This document shows positions 38,801 to 45,729 of a stretch of 54,532 nt of DNA, piece after piece. Location of the stretch: positions 1 through 54,532 of the forward strand of contig JAIDSL010000141.1 of assembly GCA_029061255.1 (NCBI GenBank), written 5' to 3'. The notes beneath the pieces were generated by a model. That model did no database searches, was not told where the DNA came from, and saw only the letters and a program-made list of their open reading frames with translations. This DNA comes from Muribaculaceae bacterium. GTDB taxonomy: Bacteria > Bacteroidota > Bacteroidia > Bacteroidales > Muribaculaceae. Position 1 is the first letter of the stretch. The number at the start of each line of letters is the position of its first letter. The position numbers and the translations under genes are program-made.

Positions 38801-41165
38801 GTGTGTGTAGGGCATCTATGTAGGTCAAGAGTTGCTTGCGCCTTTCGAATATCTTTTCTGCTTGATTTGCAAAATTAGCAGGTGCTACTATATGGACCAC
38901 CTTTAGGGCTTTCTCAAGCTGTTGCAGCACGTGCCGTTTCGTCGATTTGTTGGAATGGAGCTCAAGGCAAAACGGGTCAAGGCCAATCTTTTCAAGTCGG
39001 CTTTGCACCACACTCAGTGCCGCCATTTTTTCTGCCACAAAAAGCACCCGCTTGCCGTGGTAGAGGGCATTGGCAATAAGGTTGGTGATGGTCTGCGATT
39101 TTCCGGTGCCCGGAGGTCCATATAAAATGAATGAATTGCCGGCGGCAGCTTCTATGATGGCTGCCATTTGCGATGAGTCTACGTCTACCGGCAGTGCTAT
39201 ATCTGCCGGAGATAAACTTCTGTCAATTTCATTAAGGTCGGGTGCCGATGAATCTTGATTCCATGTCAAGCGGTTGGCTACAAGACTGTTGATGATATCG
39301 TTTTGAGCCAATTCCTCCCTATGGTTATGCACGTCGTTCCACATCAGGAATTTGCTGAATGAGAATATGCCTAGGAGGCATTCTTCTTCTATGTCCCAGC
39401 GTTTTTGTCCTTTGAGAGCATCGCGGATTATGGCAAAAATCAGCGGTACGTCTACTCCGCTTGCATCCAATGGCAATGGACTGAGTCCATTGATATTGAT
39501 GTCGAAGTTCTGACGCAGAAACTCCATCAGCGTAATGTTGAGACTGATCTCTTCATCGCGTGTGCGGATATAGTAGTTTCCTTTTTTATAGACCATTTCT
39601 ACAGGAAGGAGTAGGAGAGGGGCATATCTTGGAGTGGTGCTTTGATCGGTTTCATACCATCGCAGCGCGCCGATGGCAAGAAAAAGGGAGTTGGCTCCAC
39701 TCTCCTCTATTGCATTTCGGGCTGCCCTGTAGATATTCTTAAGCACATTTTTGGTGTCTTGCTCAGGAAGAAAAGTATGGAGAAGCTGGTGCTCGATATC
39801 GTTGGAGATTAATTCATGGAGCTCTTCGTGGAGTTTCGATCGCAAAAGATGGTCTACTGCTCCGAAATGAATCTCAACATTAGGCTTAGATGTGATACGA
39901 TATTCGTTTCCATCCTGTAGATGATCTTCAATCCTGTTGATGTCAAAAGATATGAATTGAATTGCCCTCCGCCTGAGGGATAGATTGAGAAGAGTATTAC
40001 GCAATGAAAAATCGAGGAGTTTGCGTTCCCAGATGTCAAATTTGGTCAGGTTTTTTCCGTTTGCTGAGATATGCGTAAGGTCATAGCGGTCATGTTCCTG
40101 TACATTGATAATACACGAGTCATGCTCTATTCCTTCTGTCTCGAACGTCCATGAGCCTCCGTTTTCTATTCGGGTTGGAAGAGGGCGGATCTTTTCCAGT
40201 CGGCTTCTTTTTACATCGATAAATAAATCAAATTTATTGTGATTGGCAAGATTGCGCTCTGCTATTTGAACTGCTTCCTCAAAAGAGGCTTTCTCCTGGA
40301 CAGCCATTGTGCATTCCAGCACGAGCATTTCATCTATTCCGCGAGAGCAGTTTTTCTCTATGAAAGCAGGGTCGTCGCTTACGCTGCAGGTATAGCAGTC
40401 ATCTACGAGCCATACCCCAAGATAGGCATGCCCCTTCTGGAAAATAATTAGGGAATTGATGCCGATTGCCTCAAGTGCAGATGCCATGAGCAAGGTCAGT
40501 TCCAGACAATTGCCAATCTTCGACGCTATCACTTGGTCGGGCATTGTGATTCGTTGCCCGGCATCTTCGTAGCTTGCAGCCATTTCCCGGTAGATGATAC
40601 CCGTTTCATGGATTCCTGCAAAAACTGCGGCCACTTGCTGGCGCACATCTGCCGGGTTTCCCGCCTGATATGCCTTGAATGAGGAGGATCCTGAAATACG
40701 CTTCAATATGGCAGCGCTTTTCAAGACTAAGGAATCTATTGCCGGATTGTTGGGAGTGATGAATGATACTATTGTCTGGGGAAGAATACCGGTTCCCGTC
40801 CAATGATCATAGGGCATAAGCTCAAGTTCTAACGTTTCTTCCCCTATTATCTCATCATCGCATTTGGCAGTAAGCGTAAAGGTTGTCAAGATTCGCTCTG
40901 TGATTGAAGCGAGTGGCTTGGGATTTGGATTGATGCAGAAAGGGGTTATCCTGACCGTTTCTCCGGGATTGATTCCTCCTATCGGAGTGCTTTCGTAGGC
41001 TTCGACAAACTCACCTGAGCAAGACACAGTGATATTTTCGAGTGTCTCTTCAGAGACATTCGTCACTTCTACCGATTGGCAGATTGGTATCCTGTTGTGA
41101 AACAGTGCGTAATTCGAAGTCCTAAGGTAGTCGGCTGAAATTCTTATTTTCTTCATATCTTCCAT
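35847..41165 (-). CDS. Transglutaminase-like/DUF4011/SF1 helicase/nuclease fusion
   Basis: Read from the ATG at 41165 the protein has 1772 residues. A TTG at 41189 would extend it by eight residues and overlap vsr by 11 bp. Domains: an Ig-like start (about 5-110); a transglutaminase-like Cys/His pair, C220 (IGNCLELTLL) and H246 (KGHAYLGVWLVDD); DUF4011 (about 345-440, WERKLLDFSLRNTLLNLSL); SF1 helicase with Walker A GPPGTGKSQT near 680 and Walker B VVFDEASQMP near 1180 plus GDPKQMPPTSFF; a Vsr/DUF559-like nuclease segment near 1500-1585 (RSKFRVDVAI, LLDGQNY, WKVMRVWSVDW); and DUF3320 at the C-terminus. It is last in the Dcm-REase-Vsr operon. Family members occur in defence islands. The mechanism is unknown, and the Cys/His role is inference. 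Confidence 0.82.
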   Translation of the reverse strand: MEDMKKIRISADYLRTSNYALFHNRIPICQSVEVTNVSEETLENITVSCSGEFVEAYESTPIGGINPGETVRITPFCINPNPKPLASITERILTTFTLTAKCDDEIIGEETLELELMPYDHWTGTGILPQTIVSFITPNNPAIDSLVLKSAAILKRISGSSSFKAYQAGNPADVRQQVAAVFAGIHETGIIYREMAASYEDAGQRITMPDQVIASKIGNCLELTLLMASALEAIGINSLIIFQKGHAYLGVWLVDDCYTCSVSDDPAFIEKNCSRGIDEMLVLECTMAVQEKASFEEAVQIAERNLANHNKFDLFIDVKRSRLEKIRPLPTRIENGGSWTFETEGIEHDSCIINVQEHDRYDLTHISANGKNLTKFDIWERKLLDFSLRNTLLNLSLRRRAIQFISFDINRIEDHLQDGNEYRITSKPNVEIHFGAVDHLLRSKLHEELHELISNDIEHQLLHTFLPEQDTKNVLKNIYRAARNAIEESGANSLFLAIGALRWYETDQSTTPRYAPLLLLPVEMVYKKGNYYIRTRDEEISLNITLMEFLRQNFDININGLSPLPLDASGVDVPLIFAIIRDALKGQKRWDIEEECLLGIFSFSKFLMWNDVHNHREELAQNDIINSLVANRLTWNQDSSAPDLNEIDRSLSPADIALPVDVDSSQMAAIIEAAAGNSFILYGPPGTGKSQTITNLIANALYHGKRVLFVAEKMAALSVVQSRLEKIGLDPFCLELHSNKSTKRHVLQQLEKALKVVHIVAPANFANQAEKIFERRKQLLTYIDALHTPDHTDGLSLYDCIIRAESIKAEPISGFKFDKAIDNLLSKEGLDEINELLGSRLQTVVRLMGQPSRHPLKGLRIDRDMLMETEKAASKMKADSEILNSYQKESEQLREAQKIREKLMRDNNAAIFDEDPDELRQEWRRAKAKWIIPRFFAKRSFIKRLKQYNPLIIADEVETLVDDLISYKQKHLRIEELNGIIKTRFNAEYGMDEVPETSYLGQQSALLARWAENSSMMRDWLHWNELSDDLKKSGMGCVAEALEAEEIEAESVKDAFLKALFIHKAEEKIAQSKELAAFEGMLFDEKISTYRKLTEEFKQLTRKELYARLAARVPRMADNATIVNGSEIGLLNRNISNGGRGLSLRDLFDQLPTLLPRLCPCMLMSPISVAQYIDLTADKFDLVVFDEASQMPTSESVGAIARGKALIVVGDPKQMPPTSFFSSTNVDAEEASIDDMESILEDCRTLDMPSLQLSWHYRSRHESLIAFSNNEYYEGSLITFPSVDDKATKVHFVPVKGGYYEKGGRRCNQVEAEAIVDEIERRLRSIKLRTHSIGVIAFSVMQQGLIEDLLQERLEQDKNLLEAASDMYEPIFVKNLENVQGDERDVILFSIGYGPDKDGKVSMNFGPLNNAGGERRLNVAVSRARQEMYVFSTLKSTDIDLRRSKAKGVEGLKHFLEYAETQTLPTLSQAKTDHSHSVISEEIASELRRHGYQAITNVGRSKFRVDVAIEKNGSPGKFSLGILLDGQNYRDTNTTRDREVVQPSVLRGLNWKVMRVWSVDWFRNKERVINRIIEKLSEADTDKTEEAEIPAFDITKEKIEEKNTNAKKYTPYVIDSDKASGISDLKLMREIIATEQPITFTHLCRRVSAIRELGRITPSLQKNLGALTGNFFKDSSGALWINEQDSIDYIFYRPDSGRDISDIPEAEIVNSIIETLNEQVALNQDELTLIASKKMGFTRRGINVDAAFRKALETMKATGRIETIGGKVRVKS

Positions 41166-41178
41166 GGCAATCTTAATC

Positions 41179-41703
41179 CTAATACTCAAGTTCCGGTTCT
41201 GCTGCTATATTGAAATCATCAGGATAATCATCATAAGAGTGTGATTTCTCTCTTTTTATCTTTTTTGGTTTTGTAGCAGGCTCTTGTGAAGTGATTTGAT
41301 CATACAGTTTTTGAAGTGCTACTTCTTGTTTTGACTTTGTGTTTACTTCGCATTCCCATATTCGTATCACTCTCCATCCGGCAAGCTCAAGATCCACGTT
41401 GTTGACGTAGTCGCGGGCAATGTTGCGCGATATTTTTGCTTTCCAGAAATCTGTATTTGTCGATGGCAAGTGATAATATTTGCATCCCTTATGTCCATGC
41501 CAGAAGCATCCGTCGATGAAAATCACTACCCCATATTTCTTCAGAACAATATCTGGCGAGCCGGGCAGCTTCTTATCGTTGACCCTATAGCGCAGTCCAC
41601 GAGAGAAAAGATACTTTCTCACCATTATTTCCGGCTTCGTATCTTTCCCCTTTATGGCCGACATGCACCGATGCCGTTGCTCAGGAGTCATCTTATCTGT
41701 CAT
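41179..41703 (-). CDS. vsr: Very short patch repair endonuclease
   Basis: Vsr nicks DNA 5' of the mispaired T in T:G mismatches made when 5-methylcytosine deaminates. The 174-residue protein has MTPEQRHRCMSAIKGKDTKPE, catalytic D51 in SPDIVL, and FIDGCFWHGHKGCKYYHLP with H69 and zinc-binding H71/C74. WECEV further on supplies another zinc ligand. E. coli H64 is replaced by D64, as in many homologues. The C-terminal tail (about 140-174) is extended and charged. It starts 4 bp after the nuclease gene stop, so it is translationally linked to the restriction pair. That location is where Vsr is expected, protecting the methylated recognition sites from mutation. Confidence 0.93.
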   Translation of the reverse strand: MTDKMTPEQRHRCMSAIKGKDTKPEIMVRKYLFSRGLRYRVNDKKLPGSPDIVLKKYGVVIFIDGCFWHGHKGCKYYHLPSTNTDFWKAKISRNIARDYVNNVDLELAGWRVIRIWECEVNTKSKQEVALQKLYDQITSQEPATKPKKIKREKSHSYDDYPDDFNIAAEPELEY

Positions 41704-41707
41704 CTGC

Positions 41708-42895
41708 TTATTTATTCTTTAAACTATATGTTATACTCTCAGGAAATAATAGGGGCATTCCTCGTTTCTTGATTTTGAAACTGTACGTATCTCCATGCCC
41801 ACTTGGCCTGCTAAGTAAGAGGTCAATTGTGATTATTCCGGTATCTAACAATATGTCAAATTGAGGAATAATAGGGTTCCGGGTATGTTCTATACTACGG
41901 TATCGAAAGTATTCTTTCCCATCATGAACTTCATTATCTACCGTTATCCAGAATGTCTCGTGGTGCTTTTCACTTAATCGGCCGTGAAGTTTTCTTAATG
42001 TCCATACAGCAACATCATCTATTTTTTCGCCATAATGTTTTAGCTCCAACCATTCTTTGACTAATTCAAGATTAAGACCAAGTCCCTGTGCATTTGGAAG
42101 GTTACATTGCACTGTATTTTGGTATGTCAATCTTCCATCTCCACAGTCATAACCATACTTTGCCACTATTTCTCTTCCTGATTTAAGTTTACTTAGACTC
42201 CAATCAGGAGTTTGAGTGAATAAGACATTTTTTGATGACGAACGCTTTTCTCTATGACTCTTTAATTCTATCCCTTTGTAGTCTGGCGTTTTGTTGGAAT
42301 TTTGAGAAATTCCAAGCATGGTTTCGATGGTTCGACCGATTCCCGTATCTGCACGCACTTCTGATTCAAACCATCTGTTTGAATTTAGTTGAAAGAAGTC
42401 AAGTAGTTCTTCACTCACTGTTTTGGATACTTGATAACACTCATTCACTAAGTCTTTGAGAATAGAATTGTGATCCGACAAAAATATAGATTCAATATCG
42501 CAAGTTGTGATGTTGATTACATATAATTTATTGTTAAGAACACAAATTGCATGTATGTCATCAGCTTTAGTAAATTTCTGAAGCCCATATATCCACAATC
42601 TGGGATCCCCTTTCTTAGTCTCAGGACGATACAATGAAGTAGAAGTCTCTTTGGCATTCCTGCCATCAAGTATTACAGTTTCAATTAATTGCTTATGTGC
42701 AGGTCCTTGTTGCTGCTCTTCATAGTTATGTATATCTTTTTCAAGAAAGAATGCACGTATTGGCGCGGTAGCATCCATTATACCCTTTTTCAAACCGGTA
42801 GCCGTGATTCGAACGAGAGTGAATTCGACATTATGATTAACCATGAATGCCATATTCCTTTCTTCTAAAGGTGTAAATGGACGCATATGTACCAT
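41708..42895 (-). CDS. MvaI/BcnI-type restriction endonuclease
   Basis: The 395-residue protein carries the MvaI/BcnI signature: GIGRTIETMLGISQNSNK followed by PDYKGIELKSHRE. This gives a PD-(D/E)XK-type site with D205, E210 and K212. MvaI and BcnI cut CCWGG and CCSGG respectively as monomers that nick each strand. The exact specificity here cannot be read from sequence. The catalytic domain occupies about 165-395. The first 160 residues form an extra domain (VEFTLVRITATGLKKGIMDA, LYVINITTCDIES) not found in the smallest family members. The gene sits 12 bp after the methyltransferase and 4 bp before vsr, which fixes it as the restriction partner. Confidence 0.85.
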   Translation of the reverse strand: MVHMRPFTPLEERNMAFMVNHNVEFTLVRITATGLKKGIMDATAPIRAFFLEKDIHNYEEQQQGPAHKQLIETVILDGRNAKETSTSLYRPETKKGDPRLWIYGLQKFTKADDIHAICVLNNKLYVINITTCDIESIFLSDHNSILKDLVNECYQVSKTVSEELLDFFQLNSNRWFESEVRADTGIGRTIETMLGISQNSNKTPDYKGIELKSHREKRSSSKNVLFTQTPDWSLSKLKSGREIVAKYGYDCGDGRLTYQNTVQCNLPNAQGLGLNLELVKEWLELKHYGEKIDDVAVWTLRKLHGRLSEKHHETFWITVDNEVHDGKEYFRYRSIEHTRNPIIPQFDILLDTGIITIDLLLSRPSGHGDTYSFKIKKRGMPLLFPESITYSLKNK

Positions 42896-42907
42896 TTTTT
42901 TATCCGT

Positions 42908-44791
42908 TTACTTAATATGTTTAAGAATTGTGTTAGCTATAGCCCTTGCCATAAGTGGTGGCACCGCATTTCCTACAAGTGTAAATTGTGGAATCTCTGA
43001 CTTCCGTTTATTTCCTCCTGTCTGGCGTTTCCCTTGAAACACGAATGAGTCATCAAAAGATTGCAGTCGTGCCATCTCTCTGACTGTCATTGCTCTATAT
43101 GCTGAGTAATGTATAAAGTCATCCGGCATTGTCACTACAGTGGGACTTTGCCCTTTCGGATTCAGCACTGTATAATTTCGTTTGTGTGAATCCAATCCAA
43201 GTCGAGATAATTCAGCCTTACATTCCAAATCGTATGCACCGTGCTCTGCAATTACTCTCAGTCTATTTTTTACCTCCTCATTTTGGGAGCTTGTCTGATG
43301 ATTATATAATGCATAAGGCTCACAAAACAGATTGTTGTTCAGATCTTCAAGATTACGTACATAAAATGGCTCTTGTTCAAATGTAAATCGATGTGACAAG
43401 CGTCCAATTTTTGACCATTCAGAGAATGTGTGTGCATCCTTTTTACTGGAAGGTCGCCCTTCAACCTCTCGTTTTATAATCAGAGACTCATATTCATCAA
43501 TCTTTCGATGTTGCTCATATTTTGTTTCCACGCTGCCATTTTCTATGAAATCAAGATCATGTAGTGCCTCATAGACAGTTACTTTATCATTTTCAGAAAT
43601 AGTAGCAGGTATTGATTCAATTAGCTCTTGGTCTTTTCTGCAGCCAATGAATAAAACTCGCTCTCTATTTTGTGGTACTCCATAATCAGCTGAATGAACC
43701 AGTATAGGCTTGGAAACACGATAAAGAATCAGAGAATCCAATAATTCATTAAGCTTGCTTAGTGACCCATGTTTTTTTGCATATTCTTTGATTACGTCAA
43801 GCGTTTCGTCAAAAGTAAATGAGTATGAGCGTATCATATTCCTGAATTCGTTCACCTCCTCTGATTTCTTGTCTATGCCATCAAAATTATCTATAGCAAG
43901 AAGTATAGTATCGATGATTGTAGAGTCATCGATCATTGAAAGGAAGGTGTTAAATCCATCTACAAATGAGTCATTGTCTATGTCGGCAAGAGTTTTTAGG
44001 TTTATAGTGCTCGATGCTATGGCTCGCCTTTCTTCTGCATGTCGCAGCAGGTTCAAACCATGGCGTATGGTAGCGATTTGATTGTTCGATTTGCTAAGAC
44101 GATATTCTATTTTCCTGGTTATATTTTTGAATTGATTTTCAATATATCCGAAATATTTATTTTGAGCTTCTTTCGCACTTTCTTCTGAGCCTATCTCCAT
44201 TTGGATTTTAGCAAATAGGCAATTTTTTATAAATGCAGTGCTGCTTTCTGAAAGCATCTTATCAAGATACATCAGGAACTGTGGAATATTCTCATCGTCT
44301 ATTATTGAACGTATTTCTCTTATTATTGCATCTTTGAAATGCCCTTTGTCTTTGGTAAGAAGACCTTTTACGTTCTCCATGACAAAATATTTGGGACGCA
44401 AAGTGCGTATTACATTCAAATAGTGCAGGAATAGATTGTCTCGTTTGTCAAAGCGTTTCCGACGCCCTGACAGACTGAATGACTGGCAACTCGGTCCCCC
44501 CGTGACTACATCAATTTCCTGTCCATTCAATTCTTTCTTTAGGCGCGGAATGAAGTCAGGAGCCATTATGTCACATGTCAGAAATTTGGTGTCAAGACCC
44601 AACTGTCTGTTATATCTGACTATGTGGGTGAGTTCGCAGTTCTCATTGATGTCACTGGCAAGAACAAACTTGAAATATTTGTTCTTTGTGTAGGCTTGCA
44701 GAAATCCTTCACTGATGCCACCGGCACCGGCGAATAAATCCAAGAATGTCACAGCTTTTTTCCCTTTGAGAAAATCTTTCCTCTCTGCCAT
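42908..44791 (-). CDS. dcm: C5 cytosine DNA methyltransferase
   Basis: The enzyme methylates cytosine at C5 using S-adenosylmethionine and would protect host sites from the adjacent nuclease. Motif I FLDLFAGAGGISEGF is near residue 16, motif IV GGPSCQSFS has the catalytic C102, and motif VI is VMENVKG near 138. Motif VIII VPQNRERVLFIG is near 372, and motifs IX-X end in TLVGNAVPPLMARAIANTIL. The proline before the usual catalytic Cys is Ser (PSC, not PPC). At 627 residues it is much longer than Dcm. About 200 extra residues, mostly helical and charged, lie between motifs VI and VIII. It is first in the operon, with its own promoter. Confidence 0.93.
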   Translation of the reverse strand: MAERKDFLKGKKAVTFLDLFAGAGGISEGFLQAYTKNKYFKFVLASDINENCELTHIVRYNRQLGLDTKFLTCDIMAPDFIPRLKKELNGQEIDVVTGGPSCQSFSLSGRRKRFDKRDNLFLHYLNVIRTLRPKYFVMENVKGLLTKDKGHFKDAIIREIRSIIDDENIPQFLMYLDKMLSESSTAFIKNCLFAKIQMEIGSEESAKEAQNKYFGYIENQFKNITRKIEYRLSKSNNQIATIRHGLNLLRHAEERRAIASSTINLKTLADIDNDSFVDGFNTFLSMIDDSTIIDTILLAIDNFDGIDKKSEEVNEFRNMIRSYSFTFDETLDVIKEYAKKHGSLSKLNELLDSLILYRVSKPILVHSADYGVPQNRERVLFIGCRKDQELIESIPATISENDKVTVYEALHDLDFIENGSVETKYEQHRKIDEYESLIIKREVEGRPSSKKDAHTFSEWSKIGRLSHRFTFEQEPFYVRNLEDLNNNLFCEPYALYNHQTSSQNEEVKNRLRVIAEHGAYDLECKAELSRLGLDSHKRNYTVLNPKGQSPTVVTMPDDFIHYSAYRAMTVREMARLQSFDDSFVFQGKRQTGGNKRKSEIPQFTLVGNAVPPLMARAIANTILKHIK

Positions 44792-44845
44792 AGCCCTTAT
44801 TTAAGATGCGTCATTTGTGTCCTTTTATCTGCATAATCGCAAATA

Positions 44846-44877
44846 CAAAATTACAAATAATATTTTGAATATGCAAG
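44846..44877 (-). promoter_or_regulatory. Promoter of the restriction/repair/helicase operon
   Basis: On the minus strand, CTTG (44874-44877), a 20-bp spacer and TAATTTTG (44846-44853). It lies 55 bp upstream of the methyltransferase ATG. No controller gene is seen. Confidence 0.7.
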
Positions 44878-44900
44878 AGCTATAATTCCACGAGTCTTCC

Positions 44901-45536
44901 TTATTCTTGCAGTATATCCCCACAGCTATCAAGTCCTAATTGCATGGGCTCTTCAATGATGTCGGACTTCTGGGATAATCGTTTGATGACCCTTGCCGGA
45001 TTCCCCGCCGCGACTGTATTGGCTGGCACATCCTTGGTCACGACACTCCCTGCTCCAATCACACAGTTATCTCCAATCGTCACTCCCGGAAGGATTGTCA
45101 CACTTCCACCGATCCACACGCTATTGCCAATTGTCACCGGTTCTGCCCATTCCACACCGGTATTTCTCGCTTCCGCCTCCAATGGATGGCACGCCGTATA
45201 GATGCTCACATTTGGCCCGATAAACACATTATCGCCAAATGTCACAGGGGCCTCATCAAGAATAGTAAGATTGAAATTTGCAAAAAAATTGTTGCCGATG
45301 TGTATATTGCATCCATAGTCGCACCTGAACGGACGATTGATATGAAATCTCTCACCACAAGTTCCTACAATACTCCGGAACAAAGCTATCCGTTCCTCCT
45401 TCTTCGAAGGATGCAGATTGTTAAACTCCCAAATCTTTTCTCTCGTCGCCTCAAGACGACGCAAAAACTCAGGATGCACCGCATCATAAATCTCCCCTCT
45501 CAGCATCTTATCCCATTCTCTCTCAAATGTATCCAT
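44901..45536 (-). CDS. Sugar O-acetyltransferase (maltose/galactoside type)
   Basis: The 211-residue protein has the N-terminal Mac domain (about 1-55, MLRGEIYDAVHPEFLRRL) and a left-handed parallel beta-helix of hexapeptide repeats (about 60-185). The loop YTACHPLEAEARNTGVEW contains the catalytic histidine in ACHP. NSVWIGGSVTILPGVTIGDNCVIGAGSVVTKD is the usual acetyl-CoA-binding coil. The family acetylates maltose, galactosides or related sugars with acetyl-CoA in the cytosol. It stands alone between the two defence operons and has no evident link to either. The C-terminus is 10-15 residues longer than typical. Confidence 0.92.
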   Translation of the reverse strand: MDTFEREWDKMLRGEIYDAVHPEFLRRLEATREKIWEFNNLHPSKKEERIALFRSIVGTCGERFHINRPFRCDYGCNIHIGNNFFANFNLTILDEAPVTFGDNVFIGPNVSIYTACHPLEAEARNTGVEWAEPVTIGNSVWIGGSVTILPGVTIGDNCVIGAGSVVTKDVPANTVAAGNPARVIKRLSQKSDIIEEPMQLGLDSCGDILQE

Positions 45537-45591
45537 ATTGAAAAAACTATTTTGTTTTTAAGAGTTAATTAGCTGTTTATACTTGAATCAT

Positions 45592-45720
45592 AAAGTAATT
45601 GTGCATTTCAAGAATGTAGAGTCATTTCTGCAATTGACTAAGTATGTAGTTAGCGCACTCCGTGCGCGTCCTCGCGCATCGTGCCCCTTACTTTCCTAAA
45701 TATGATTGCACATTTACTTT
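45592..45720. repeat. 129-bp element with 14-bp terminal inverted repeats
   Basis: AAAGTAATTGTGCA (45592-45605) and TGCACATTTACTTT (45707-45720) pair at 13 of 14 positions. Inside is a hairpin GCGCAC-TCC-GTGCGC (45653-45667). It has no coding capacity. It resembles a miniature inverted-repeat element, but I see only this copy. Confidence 0.45.
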
Positions 45721-45729
45721 GAGTCTGGC

